This document shows, in pieces, positions 16,633 to 24,908 of a stretch of 64,000 nucleotides of DNA. Both the position numbers and the translations under genes were made by a program. Under the pieces are notes generated by a model. The model did no database searches. It saw only the letters and a list, made by a program, of their open reading frames with translations, and was not told the origin of the DNA. Position 1 is the stretch's first letter; the number at the start of each line of letters is the position of its first letter. The DNA comes from Bog-756 sp963756515. Lineage in GTDB: Bacteria > Actinomycetota > Acidimicrobiia > Acidimicrobiales > RAAP-2. The stretch spans positions 186,001-250,000 of the forward strand of contig CAVWNV010000003.1 of assembly GCA_963756515.1 (NCBI GenBank), given 5' to 3'.

Positions 16633-17132
16633 CAGAGCTCGGTGACGGGCGCGAGTGTGAGCACCCGACCGGCCACGACCAGGTACGTCCGGTCGGCCAC
16701 GGAGGCCACAGCCTGGTTCAGGGAGCCGAGGGCGTCGCGGAACTTTCGTCCCACGGGCGTGGACGGATGCACGCCCATGCCCACTTCGTCGGAGACCACC
16801 ACGCTGTGCCCGGGACGCTCGACCAACGCCGCGCAGAGGGCGCCGGCATCGACCTCCATGGCCGGTTGCGCCGACAGCCAGGGACCCAGGGAGTCCACCA
16901 GGACGGTGCCGGCCAGGGCCCGCAGCGAGTCAGCCAGCTGCGGTCCGGCCTCCAATGTGGCCCACGTCGGAGGCCGACGCTGGCGGTGCCGCGCCACCCG
17001 GGCGGCCAGATCGGGGTCGTCGCCGAGGACCATGGTGGCCACGTAGGTCACCGGGTCGGGGTACTGCCCGACGAGCTGTTCCGCCACTGCCGACTTCCCA
17101 GAACGTGATCCTCCCAGAATCAGCGCGATCAT
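16632..17132 (-). CDS. cobU: Bifunctional adenosylcobinamide kinase / AdoCbi-phosphate guanylyltransferase
   Basis: A 166-residue P-loop enzyme that activates adenosylcobinamide (phosphate) to AdoCbi-GDP. Walker A is GGSRSGKS at residues 7-14; the guanylylated His49 sits in VARHRQRRPPTW; the later SDEVGMGVHP and RTYLVVAGR are conserved. The ATG at 17132 overlaps the cbiZ stop as ATGA and gives the standard N-terminus; an upstream in-frame extension to 17216 lies within cbiZ and is rejected. Confidence 0.95.
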   Translation of the reverse strand: MIALILGGSRSGKSAVAEQLVGQYPDPVTYVATMVLGDDPDLAARVARHRQRRPPTWATLEAGPQLADSLRALAGTVLVDSLGPWLSAQPAMEVDAGALCAALVERPGHSVVVSDEVGMGVHPSTPVGRKFRDALGSLNQAVASVADRTYLVVAGRVLTLAPVTEL

Positions 17133-17782
17133 GGACGGGCAGCCCCTGGCGCACGCGAGCCGGTACTCCCGGTTCGCACGGCGGAACACACGGCGCGGGC
17201 CAGGGGCGCCCCCCACCGAGACCGCGGGCCCCCGAACGGCTCCACCTCACCCCGGGGGAGGCAGACCACGGTGACAGCGTCGGAGGCGGTCCCGGTCCCT
17301 TCGATACCGGCCTGGATGAGGGCCTGGGACTTGGCCTCGGTAATCGTACACAGGGCGTTCAACAGCGCCGCGTCCGAAAACGCCGTGGGTACGAAGGCCA
17401 CGACGTTGACGGTTCCGGCCCTTGGCACCTCCTCGGTCGGCTCCGTGGAAGCAGCCCACACCGGATGGGAGAGGCCGACGGTGGTCTCCACCGAGACCCC
17501 GGCCTCGACCACCCGGACGACTTTGGTGATATCCACCGCCGTGAGCATGCCCACACCGGGACCGGACATCCCCAGCGCGGAGGCCAACTCGCCCACATGG
17601 CCCTCGGGGTCGCGGCGGCCGTAGCCCGTCGGAACCTGGGCATTGATCATCCACCGCCGGTGCCCGATGCCACCGCCGGCCGGAGCGGTCGACGCCACCG
17701 CCAAGGGCTGGTCGAAGCGCCAGACCAGGAGCGGGAGCCCGTCGGACCCGCGGTACCGCTCCACGAGCTCGGAGACGATCAA
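17129..17782 (-). CDS. cbiZ: Adenosylcobinamide amidohydrolase (corrinoid remodelling)
   Basis: A 217-residue CbiZ-family protein. Diagnostic stretches are WMINAQVP, GMLTAVDI, GTVNVVAFV, ALCTITEAKSQAL and GTGTASDAVTVV. CbiZ cleaves the aminopropanol (or pseudocobalamin loop) from adenosyl-corrinoids to release adenosylcobyric acid, which CbiB then rebuilds with the preferred lower ligand. The best start is TTG at 17782, overlapping the cobO stop as TTGA, with AAAGGG eight bases upstream. Longer reading of the frame to 18205 is antisense-like arginine-rich sequence inside cobO. Being next to btuFCD, it points to salvage of foreign corrinoids. Confidence 0.9.
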   Translation of the reverse strand: MIVSELVERYRGSDGLPLLVWRFDQPLAVASTAPAGGGIGHRRWMINAQVPTGYGRRDPEGHVGELASALGMSGPGVGMLTAVDITKVVRVVEAGVSVETTVGLSHPVWAASTEPTEEVPRAGTVNVVAFVPTAFSDAALLNALCTITEAKSQALIQAGIEGTGTASDAVTVVCLPRGEVEPFGGPRSRWGAPLARAVCSAVRTGSTGSRAPGAARP

Positions 17783-18372
17783 TATTCGATCCCTTTGATG
17801 GCGGCGATCCCCTGCTGGTATGCGTGCTTGACCACCGACATCTCCGTCACCGTATCGGCGATCTCCACCACTTCGGGGGGTGCGTCGCGCCCGGTGACCA
17901 CGATGTTGGTCTTCGGCCACCGGCCCCTGATGCCGTCGACCACCTCGCCCACGGGGACCCATCCGTAGTTGACGACATACGTCAGCTCGTCCAGGATCAG
18001 GAGGTCGTACTGTCCTGAGGCCAGCTTGCCCCTGGCGATCTCCCACGCGTGGCGGTTCTTGGCTGCGCTCTCGTCGAGGTCGTCCGACTCCCAGGTGAAA
18101 CCGTCGCCGAGCGTCCACCAGTCGACGCCCAAGTGATCGGCAAGCTTCCGTTCGCCGGCGTTCCATTTGCCCCCTTTCATGAATTGCACCACCCCCACCC
18201 GCCATCCGCGCGCCCAGCCCCGTCCCATGACCCCGAACGCCGCCGACGACTTGCCCTTGCCGTCGCCCGTGTTGACCAGGACGATCGAATCGACCCGTAC
18301 CCGGGTCGGCTTGTCCGCATGGCGAGGGATAGGCCGCCTCTGCTCTGTCGGGGGTGTCTGGTCAGCCATCAT
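17779..18372 (-). CDS. cobO: Cob(I)yrinic acid a,c-diamide adenosyltransferase (CobO/BtuR type)
   Basis: A 197-residue ATP:corrinoid adenosyltransferase. P-loop GDGKGKS at residues 36-42, VGVVQFMKGGKWNAGE, LLILDELTYVVNYGW and VVTGRDAPPEV match the CobA/CobO/BtuR family, which adds the 5-deoxyadenosyl group to Co(I). The ATG at 18372 has GGAGG six bases upstream; a TTG at 18378 would create a TTGA overlap with btuD but sits directly on the Shine-Dalgarno. It supplies adenosylated substrate for CbiZ, CobU and CobQ. Confidence 0.95.
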   Translation of the reverse strand: MMADQTPPTEQRRPIPRHADKPTRVRVDSIVLVNTGDGKGKSSAAFGVMGRGWARGWRVGVVQFMKGGKWNAGERKLADHLGVDWWTLGDGFTWESDDLDESAAKNRHAWEIARGKLASGQYDLLILDELTYVVNYGWVPVGEVVDGIRGRWPKTNIVVTGRDAPPEVVEIADTVTEMSVVKHAYQQGIAAIKGIEY

Positions 18373-18374
18373 CG

Positions 18375-19295
18375 TCAACCTCCGGTCGGTTCTCGTCTCA
18401 TCGGTCGATCCCGTTCCGACGCGACAGCCCGACGCGGCACGACCACGGCGTCGCCGTCCTCGGTCACCACGACCCGGACCCTGGTGCCGTAATGGGTCGA
18501 CAATGTGTCCTCCCTGAGGACCTGCGCCGGCGGCCCGGTGGCCACGATCTCGCCACCGGCCATGAGCATAAGCCGATCGGCGAACTGCCCGGCGAGGGTC
18601 AGATCGTGGAGCGCGCTGATCACCGTCAACCGTCGTTCCCGGCGGAGATGGTCCACGAGCTCCAGCGCCTCCACCCGACGCCCCAGATCCAGCGCACTGG
18701 TGGCCTCGTCCAAGAGGAGCACCGGCGCATCCTGGGCCAGGGCCCGAGCCAGAACGACCCGTTGCACCTCACCCCCCGACAGCGTCGACAGTGCCCGGCC
18801 CGCCTCTGCGCCCAGGTCCAATTGCTCGAGGAGCCCACAGCATTGCTTGCGGTCCGCCTCGGTGTCGAGCCCGAAATAGCCGTGGTGGGGCGTGCGTCCG
18901 AGCAGGGTGTAGTCGATCACCGTCATGTCGGCGGGCAGTTCCGGCGTCTGCGGGACGTAGGCGACCAACTGGGCCCGCCGACGCCGAGCCAGGCCAGCCA
19001 AGGACTGGCCGTCCACCTGCACCTGCCCCTGGTGTCGCTCGAGGTGGGCGAGGGCGCGCAACAGCGTCGTCTTGCCCGCCCCGTTGGCACCGATCAGTCC
19101 GACCCACTCACTACGACCGACTGCTCCCGACACGCCGCGCAGTGCCTCGGTGGAGCCGAACCGTACAGTCACTCCTTCGAAGGTGACCATGGCTGCCGGA
19201 ACCGGCGGCTCACCGGTCACCTCGGGACCGGTGCCTCGATCCCGGACCAGATCTCCGGTCACCGCTACGTCCACCACCGGTCCGCCCGACGTCAC
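18375..19295 (-). CDS. btuD: ABC transporter ATPase of corrinoid (B12/FecCD-type) uptake system
   Basis: A 306-residue ABC ATPase. Walker A GANGAGKTT, Q-loop VPQTPELP, signature LSGGEVQRV, Walker B VLLLDEAT and the switch His in SALHDLT are all present. Compared with E. coli BtuD it has about 35 extra N-terminal residues and a 40-residue C-terminal extension. The start is GTG at 19295, overlapping the btuC stop as GTGA. Position under the B12 riboswitch and next to cob genes assigns it to corrinoids rather than siderophores. Confidence 0.93.
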   Translation of the reverse strand: MTSGGPVVDVAVTGDLVRDRGTGPEVTGEPPVPAAMVTFEGVTVRFGSTEALRGVSGAVGRSEWVGLIGANGAGKTTLLRALAHLERHQGQVQVDGQSLAGLARRRRAQLVAYVPQTPELPADMTVIDYTLLGRTPHHGYFGLDTEADRKQCCGLLEQLDLGAEAGRALSTLSGGEVQRVVLARALAQDAPVLLLDEATSALDLGRRVEALELVDHLRRERRLTVISALHDLTLAGQFADRLMLMAGGEIVATGPPAQVLREDTLSTHYGTRVRVVVTEDGDAVVVPRRAVASERDRPMRREPTGG

Positions 19296-20395
19296 AGCAC
19301 TCCCTGCTGGGCGCGACGAGACACCAGGACGAAGAGGAAGAACGGTGCTCCGATGCAGGCGGTGACCACTCCGATGGGGACCTCGGCCGGCGCCTCCACC
19401 GTGCGGGCCACCAGGTCGGCCAGGACCAGGAACGCCGCGCCCCCGATCATCGAGACCGGCATCACGATCCGATAGCTGGCGTTGGTGGTGAGCCGGACGG
19501 TGTGGGGCACGATGATGCCGACGAACCCGATGAGCCCGCTCACCGACACTGCGGCCGCCGTGCCCAGCGTGGCCGCAGCCACGATGATGAGTCGGGCCCG
19601 CTCGGGATGGATCCCCAGGGCGCCGGCCTCGTCTTCGCCCACTCGGAACACGTCGAGGATGCGGCGGTGGGCCAGCAGCACGACGGCGCTGACGACCACA
19701 TAGGGAAGGATGAGCGTGACGTCCGACCACGACGCCACCGAGAGGCTGCCCAGTATCCAGTTGTAGATCGATGCGATCTGCTGGGAATGCTGCTGCTGCA
19801 GGTAGGTCTGGAATGCGGTGAGCAGAGCGGCCACCGCCACCCCGGCCAGGACGATGGAGCGACCCGAGGCCCGCCGTCCTCCGGCCGCTCCCACGCCGTA
19901 GGTCAAGGTCACGGCCAGAACGGCTCCGACAAAGGCTGCCACGGGGAGGATGACCGAGGTGTCGTCGCCCGACACGATGACCAGGGTGGCGCCGAGACCG
20001 GCGCCGGCGGCCACGCCGAGCAGGTAGGGATCGGCGAGAGGATTGCGGAAGACGCCCTGATAGGCCGCTCCGCCGGACGCCAGCATGGCACCCACCAAAC
20101 CGGCCAGGACGACCCGCGGCATGCGGAGTTGCCAGATGATGGCCTGGTCGAGTGCCGACGTCCGGGTATGGAAATGGAGGAGCGGAACGTGGGCCAGGAA
20201 CGTGCCCACGATGTCGCCGGCCGAAATATCCACCGGGCCCACGGCCACACCGACGGCCATGGATGCCACCAGGATGGCCACCGCCACCAAGATGGGGCGG
20301 CGGGCCGACACCCGTCGGGGCAGGAGGGCCCGACCCGGGTCGACCGTCCCGGTGGCCGCGTCGGCTCCGGTGCGCCGTGGCAGCACCGTGCTCAT
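19292..20395 (-). CDS. btuC: ABC transporter permease of corrinoid uptake system (FecCD/BtuC family)
   Basis: A 367-residue polytopic permease with about ten membrane helices preceded by a 35-residue basic cytosolic leader. It has the BtuC/FecCD signatures RMPRVVLAGLVGAMLASGGAAYQGVFRNPLADP, split across helices, and GFVGIIVPHTVRL. It would dimerise with itself and pair with BtuD to move corrinoids across the membrane from BtuF. Forty bases separate it from btuF, the longest gap in the operon. Confidence 0.95.
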   Translation of the reverse strand: MSTVLPRRTGADAATGTVDPGRALLPRRVSARRPILVAVAILVASMAVGVAVGPVDISAGDIVGTFLAHVPLLHFHTRTSALDQAIIWQLRMPRVVLAGLVGAMLASGGAAYQGVFRNPLADPYLLGVAAGAGLGATLVIVSGDDTSVILPVAAFVGAVLAVTLTYGVGAAGGRRASGRSIVLAGVAVAALLTAFQTYLQQQHSQQIASIYNWILGSLSVASWSDVTLILPYVVVSAVVLLAHRRILDVFRVGEDEAGALGIHPERARLIIVAAATLGTAAAVSVSGLIGFVGIIVPHTVRLTTNASYRIVMPVSMIGGAAFLVLADLVARTVEAPAEVPIGVVTACIGAPFFLFVLVSRRAQQGVL

Positions 20396-20435
20396 CGACC
20401 CGCTCCGGCCATCGACCCGCTCCGCTCAGACCGGT

Positions 20436-21386
20436 TCACTTCGACGAGCCCACCGGATGCTGCTTGATCTCGTTGGAGATCTGGGACAGCAGATCCACGA
20501 TCCTCGGACCCCACCGGGAGGCGATGTCATCGTTCAAGCCCAGGATCCGGCCGTCCTTCACCGCCGACATGGTGGACCAGCCGGGTCGGGCGGAGACCGT
20601 GGCGGCCGACTGGGAACAGCAGATGGTATCGGCCAGGAAGATGTAATCCGGCTTGGCCTGCAGGATGAACTCGCCGCTCAGCTGGGGGTAGCCCCCGCTG
20701 GCCGCCGCGCCCCGGGCCGAATCGGCGATGCTCTTCAACCCCAGGAGACCGAGCACCTGTCCGATGAAGGTGGACGACGTCACCGAGTAGTAGGTCTGAT
20801 CGAGTTCGTAGTAGTAGGCACCGCCACGGGGCTTGGGGGTGTCAGCCACGATCCGGGCGATCGAGGACTTGATCGAGGCCACCTCGGTGGCCGCCTGTGA
20901 TGAATGGGCGGTGGCCTGGCCCAGTTCGGCGAACTGCTGGTACTCCTGGGCCAGGTCGGTCGCCGCCGGGTCACTCATCACCGGTATGCCCAGTGCATGC
21001 AGCCCCTTCTCCAGTCCCGGAGAGTCCTGGGACACCACGACCAGATCCGGTTTGTACGAGGCGATGGCCTCTACGTTCGGATCGTTCCCGTTCAGCGAGG
21101 TCATGGGAGTGCCCTCCGGATAGTCCGAATAGCCGTCCACCGCCTTCACCTGGCCACCGGCACCGATGGCGTACAACATCTCGGTGGCCGTCGGCGACAG
21201 CGAAACGATGGCGGTGGGCCGGGCGGCGATGTGGACCAGGCCGTTGGCAGCCTGAATGGTCAGAGGGTACGGGACGCCCGGGGGGGACGGGGACGAGGCC
21301 GTCGACGATGAGCTGCAGCCCAGGGCCAGCACCAGCGGGATCACCGCCAGTATTCCGCACAGCCTTCGCTTCGACTGCTTAGACAA
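20436..21386 (-). CDS. btuF: Corrinoid-binding lipoprotein of B12 ABC transporter
   Basis: A 316-residue periplasmic-binding-protein-like lipoprotein. A short basic leader and hydrophobic core end at Cys24 in LALGCSSSS, a slightly non-ideal lipobox, followed by a Ser/Pro linker. The mature part has the class-III helical-backbone binding fold (IVSLSPTATEMLYAIGAG, KPDLVVVSQDS, FIGQVLGLLG). The start is TTG at 21386 with GGAGGA six bases upstream, and that Shine-Dalgarno is captured in a hairpin (21393-21414). It is the first gene after the cobalamin riboswitch. Confidence 0.93.
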   Translation of the reverse strand: MSKQSKRRLCGILAVIPLVLALGCSSSSTASSPSPPGVPYPLTIQAANGLVHIAARPTAIVSLSPTATEMLYAIGAGGQVKAVDGYSDYPEGTPMTSLNGNDPNVEAIASYKPDLVVVSQDSPGLEKGLHALGIPVMSDPAATDLAQEYQQFAELGQATAHSSQAATEVASIKSSIARIVADTPKPRGGAYYYELDQTYYSVTSSTFIGQVLGLLGLKSIADSARGAAASGGYPQLSGEFILQAKPDYIFLADTICCSQSAATVSARPGWSTMSAVKDGRILGLNDDIASRWGPRIVDLLSQISNEIKQHPVGSSK

Positions 21387-21392
21387 TGTTCA

Positions 21393-21414
21393 TCCTCCAT
21401 CGGTTCGCGGAGGA
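21393..21414 (-). promoter_or_regulatory. Shine-Dalgarno-sequestering hairpin of the B12 riboswitch expression platform
   Basis: On the minus strand TCCTCC and GGAGGA form a perfect 6-bp stem around a ten-base loop. The 3' arm is the btuF Shine-Dalgarno, six bases before the TTG start. When formed, the stem hides the ribosome-binding site, so ligand binding to the upstream aptamer would block translation. The hairpin is seen directly; the switching role is inferred from its position. Confidence 0.7.
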
Positions 21415-21484
21415 CGAAGTGCGCCCGCTGCGACACCTGGTGGAGGCATCGAACGAACCGCCCTTCCTCCGAGGACAGGTTGCG

Positions 21485-21613
21485 TAGATGCACGACCAGG
21501 CGCCCGGGCTCGCTCCTCATTCTGGGAGCACTACCGTTGCGGGACAGCGCCGGAATCTCACCGGACTTCGCTGAACGTCCATCACTCCGGTGCAAGCCGA
21601 AGCATTGGCACCC
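21485..21613 (-). promoter_or_regulatory. Cobalamin (B12) riboswitch aptamer
   Basis: Read on the minus strand, the segment holds the cobalamin-riboswitch core (about 21533-21569): CCGGTGAGATTCCGGCGCTG followed by CCCGCAACGG. Downstream, at about 21490-21511, is a B12-box-like element, GAGCCCGGGCGCCTGGTC. A GGTGCC at the 5' edge fits the P1/P2 region. The aptamer precedes btuF by about 100 bases, and no gene lies between. It should repress the whole btuFCD-cob operon when adenosylcobalamin is plentiful. Confidence 0.93.
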
Positions 21614-21719
21614 TAGCTCGTCGGCCGGCAGGATGCACGGGCTTCCGGACCGGACCGACCCTGCGTGGCCGGGCGACGTCGACGGCTCGGGTCCAGTGCG
21701 CGTCGCGACGCAACGGTCG

Positions 21720-22760
21720 TCAGTCGATGACCGAGATGGGCCGGCCCGTACCGGCCCGTCGCAAGTGGCCGAGCACCTCGCCCCAGGCCCGCCGGGGACT
21801 CTGTTCGGCGTAGTCGATCCGACGCTCGAGACAGAACGGGCGGACCAGTGTTCGGGCCCGGCGCAGATTGGCCCGGGGCATGGACGGGAAGAGGTGGTGC
21901 TCGATCTGCGTGTCGAGGCCGCCGAACAGGAACCCGGTCACGGCCGGGCCCGACAGGTTGCGTGAGGTCAGCACCTGACGGCGCAGGAACCCCAGATCGT
22001 CGGTGCCCGACAGCGTGGGCATCCCGACATGGTTGGTGAGGAAGCTCACCCCCAGGTAGAACCCGAAGAGGGCCTGGCTCACGACGATGAACCCGACGGC
22101 CCGGAGGGGCGAGAGCAAGAGGAACGGGGCCACGAAGAAGAGGAGGACGTGGAGGGACAACAGCCCGGTCTCTGTCAGCGCGGCCCGGTCGCGCCGGCCG
22201 GCCAGGGAGATGACGCTGGCCACGTGCAGGTTGAGTGCCTCGAGGAACAGCAGGGGGACCAACATGACGGTCTGGGACCGGGCGAACTCCCGCCCGATCC
22301 ATCCCCGGCGGGCCGCCTGGTCCGGCGTGTAGACGAGGGCACCCGGCACCAGGTCCGGATCCTTGTCGGGGCGTTGGGTATGGGCGTGGTGGCGGTTGTG
22401 CTTGTTCAACCACCACCCGAAACTGAACCCGACGAACAGGTTGGCCACGATCAGGCCGATGAGGTCGTTGTGGCGTCGCCGGGTGCAGATCTGACGGTGT
22501 CCGGCATCGTGCCCGATGAACCCCAGCTGGGTGAGGACGAAGGCCAGGCCGACCGCGGCGACCAGCACCCACCAGGTGTCGCCGAGCAGCACCGTGACGG
22601 CGACCACGGCGGCCAGGGCCCCGACCGACGTGGCGATCTTGACCGCGTAGTAGGTCGGCCGACGGGCCAGAAGGCCACCGTCCCGCACCCGGCGGGAGAG
22701 TTCGGCAAAGTCCTCGCGGCTCGAGACCGAAGGGAGGGGAACCTCGAACCTGGTGTCCAT
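21720..22760 (-). CDS. Membrane fatty acid desaturase (acyl-CoA/acyl-lipid type)
   Basis: A 346-residue integral membrane di-iron desaturase. The three histidine boxes are intact: GHDAGH (His84, His88), KHNRHH (His121, His124, His125) and QIEHH near residue 280. The QxxHH third box and length place it with front-end/DesA3-like desaturases of actinobacteria. It introduces double bonds into acyl chains and needs an external electron donor (no fused cytochrome b5 or ferredoxin domain is present). The gene starts at 22760 and is separated by 240 bp from the next gene; no operon partner is evident. Confidence 0.92.
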   Translation of the reverse strand: MDTRFEVPLPSVSSREDFAELSRRVRDGGLLARRPTYYAVKIATSVGALAAVVAVTVLLGDTWWVLVAAVGLAFVLTQLGFIGHDAGHRQICTRRRHNDLIGLIVANLFVGFSFGWWLNKHNRHHAHTQRPDKDPDLVPGALVYTPDQAARRGWIGREFARSQTVMLVPLLFLEALNLHVASVISLAGRRDRAALTETGLLSLHVLLFFVAPFLLLSPLRAVGFIVVSQALFGFYLGVSFLTNHVGMPTLSGTDDLGFLRRQVLTSRNLSGPAVTGFLFGGLDTQIEHHLFPSMPRANLRRARTLVRPFCLERRIDYAEQSPRRAWGEVLGHLRRAGTGRPISVID

Positions 22761-23000
22761 GACGGTCTCTCACTCGGCGCCCGGAGGCGGACATGGCACG
22801 GGACCAGCCGGTGCGGCTGGACCCGCCGGGGACGATCAGGACTCCGCCGGTCACTCACTGGCCGGGGTGGCGACGGAACCCGTCAGTCGTGGAAGCGAGC
22901 GACGGGCTCGTCGATCCGTACCGAGGGTGACCTCGTCACTCTAGGCCCTCCCAGCCCCGACCGGGCGCAGGCCTCGGGTCGGGGGGCCGCCTGGGCCCGG

Positions 23001-23276
23001 TCACCGACCTTCGTAGAGATCCGTGGTCCGCTTGGACGGGAGCAGGGCCACGACGATCAGGGCCAGCAGCCAGAAGAAGAAGCCCAGGATGACCCAGCCC
23101 ACGGCGTGGCGTCCCTTGCGTTTGGCGATGTTGTAGATCCACACCATCACCAGTATCCAGAGGATGAACCCGATGATGCCGCCGAGGGCGCCGACCGCGG
23201 TTCCGGTGGCCAGCAACGGGGACAGGGCGCCGGTCACCGGTAGCCCGTCGGTCTGCACATGGGCGAAGCGTAACAA
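23001..23276 (-). CDS. Small membrane protein, superinfection-immunity (Imm-like) family
   Basis: A protein of up to 91 residues with two hydrophobic helices. GGIIGFILWILVMVWIYNI and HAVGWVILGFFFWLLALIVV flank a basic loop KRKGRH, then a short polar tail. This matches the superinfection-immunity protein family, whose phage T4 founder blocks DNA entry; in actinobacterial chromosomes it is a common small membrane protein of unknown role. The start is unclear: TTG at 23276 or GTG at 23258, neither with a convincing Shine-Dalgarno. No phage genes are nearby. Confidence 0.7.
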   Translation of the reverse strand: MLRFAHVQTDGLPVTGALSPLLATGTAVGALGGIIGFILWILVMVWIYNIAKRKGRHAVGWVILGFFFWLLALIVVALLPSKRTTDLYEGR

Positions 23277-23439
23277 CTCGTCGGACCCACGGGAATGAAG
23301 GACCGGTAGTGGCCGACCGGGACGGTTCCGGCCCGGGCGCTCACGGGCCCCGGACGGAGGCGGTTTCAGAGAGCGCCCGGTCGGTCACGGAGAGGGGCTG
23401 CACCCCACCGGATCATCCGAACTGTGATTCGCTTTCAGC

Positions 23440-24556
23440 GTGTTCGAGGAGATCACGAAGCGCGGCATGGCAGCCGCGCTCGGACTTCTGTTGGTGACCG
23501 CCACTGTCTGCGCCGGCTGTACGTCGTCGAGCGACGCCGCCCCGCGGACCGAGCGCGGCGCCCGGGCCGCCACGGGCACGATCGTGTCGGTCACCCGCAC
23601 ACCGGTGCCGTCCTCGGGCTGCGAGTCTCCGGCTGGAGCGTCCGTCACCGACCAGCTGCAGGGAGTGTTCGTCGACGGGACGCCCCGCTGGTACCTGGTG
23701 ACCACTCCGGCGCCGGGCACGCCGAGCCCGACCGCCGACGCCACCACCCCACCGACAACGGCGCCGGTACCCCGCCCCCTGGTGCTCGACTTCCACGGGC
23801 TCGCCGAAGGGGCATCCCTCCAGGCGGAGACGACCCAGTTCGGTGCCCTGGGCCAGCAGGACGGTTTCGACGTGGCCTTCCCGGAGGGAACCGACGATCC
23901 GGTCCGGTGGAACACCACCGACGACAGCCCGTCGAATCCCGATCTGCAGTTCGTCGCGGCCATGCTGGATGCCTTGGAGTCGACCCTGTGCATCGACACG
24001 TCCCGGGTCTATGCCAGCGGGTTCTCGGAAGGCGCATACATGGTCTCGCTGTTGGCCTGCGCCATGCCGAACCGCTTCGCCGCCATCGGTGCGGTGTCGG
24101 GCCTGCAGCTCCCTCCGTCGTGCCCCACCTCGCGGCCGGTTCCCGTCATCGCGTTCCACGGCACGGCCGACCCGATACTCGACTTCAACGGGGGCGTGGG
24201 CTCGGCCAGCCTCGACCGACTCCTCGGCGGTGGGCAGCCGGTCGAGCCGCCGGGCGCCGCCTCCGGACCGGCCAATCTCAACGGAGCCGGCATCCCGGCC
24301 ACCGTCCGGGCCTGGGCCACCCGCGACGGCTGCGGCCAGGATGCCTTCGATACCCTCCTCAGCGGCCAGGTCATCCTCCGTCGCTACGGCTGTCCGACCG
24401 ACACCGCGGTCGAGTTCTACATCATCGTCGGCGGCGGTCACTCCTGGCCCGGGCACCGAGGTCAGCGAGGCCCCGGCTGCCGATGTCGGGATGACCACTT
24501 CCCAGATCGACGCCACCTCGGTGGTCTGGGCGTTCTTCCACCGGTTCCGGCTCTGA
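23440..24556 (+). pseudogene. LpqC/PHB-depolymerase-like secreted esterase lipoprotein, interrupted by one frameshift
   Basis: The first frame encodes a lipoprotein signal with lipobox Cys27 (VCAGC), a Ser/Thr/Pro linker, then an alpha/beta-hydrolase of the LpqC/poly(3-hydroxybutyrate) depolymerase type: DFHGLAEG, nucleophile GFSEG near residue 195, AFHGTADPILDF and GGGHSWPG. Right after HSWPG (about 24450) the frame runs into unrelated basic sequence to 24723. In the +1 frame the sequence continues TEVSEAPAADVGMTTSQIDA and ends with the family's final helix SVVWAFFHRF at a stop at 24556. Removing one base in CCCGGG gives an intact protein of 371 residues. A strong hairpin begins at that stop codon. 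This is either a sequencing error or a recent pseudogene. Confidence 0.85.
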
Positions 24557-24584
24557 CCGAGGCGGGGCGGGGCCCGCCTCGGTC
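24555..24584 (+). terminator. Perfect 12-bp stem hairpin at the end of the esterase gene
   Basis: GACCGAGGCGGG and CCCGCCTCGGTC pair exactly around a six-base GCGGGG loop. The stem begins inside the TGA stop codon of the restored esterase frame, which supports that stop as the true gene end. No T tract follows. Confidence 0.7.
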
Positions 24585-24620
24585 CCACTCCGGTGATGGG
24601 CGGCAGGTACGATGCTCGCC

Positions 24621-24908
24621 ATGGCTTCCGGAGGGTTCGTGCGCTCCATGCACGACAAGCTCTTCGTGGATCCGGTACGGCGGGTGGTGGCCCAGGAGGT
24701 CGAACATGCCTCGACGCGGCTGATCGCCTCCTTCGCCGAGGCCAACGAGGATCTCCGTCGCATTCTCGGGGACCTGGCCGACGCCAACGACCAGGTCGCC
24801 GAAGCCATCGGGCGGAGCCTCACCCGCCTCAGCGCCGAGACCGAGCTGCTCCACGAGGAGCTCCGCCGCCTGGGCCGGGCCGCCGGTGAGGCGGATCCGC
24901 CCCGTTGA
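24621..24908 (+). CDS. Small coiled-coil protein heading the glycosyltransferase operon
   Basis: A 95-residue, Cys-free, almost entirely helical protein. After MASGGFVRSMHDKLFVDPVR it has heptad-like Leu/Ile/Ala spacing through to residue 88 (EANEDLRRILGDLADANDQV and so on), predicting a coiled coil. The start at 24621 is preferred because TACGAT at 24608-24613 is a near-perfect -10 element placed for a leaderless transcript; 24612 is an alternative. Its stop overlaps the next gene by TTGA. Function unknown; the context suggests a scaffold or regulator of glycan synthesis. Confidence 0.75.
   Translation: MASGGFVRSMHDKLFVDPVRRVVAQEVEHASTRLIASFAEANEDLRRILGDLADANDQVAEAIGRSLTRLSAETELLHEELRRLGRAAGEADPPR

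Noticed and set aside
22928..22940. GTGAC-CTC-GTCAC palindrome upstream of the small membrane protein region, resembling the TGTCACC sites at 36.7 kb
   Set aside because: Half-sites are in the opposite arrangement and spacing, so it is not the same operator.
23001..23276. LPVTG near the N-terminus of the small two-helix membrane protein as a sortase signal
   Set aside because: Sorting signals are C-terminal and followed by one helix and a basic tail; here the motif is at the wrong end.
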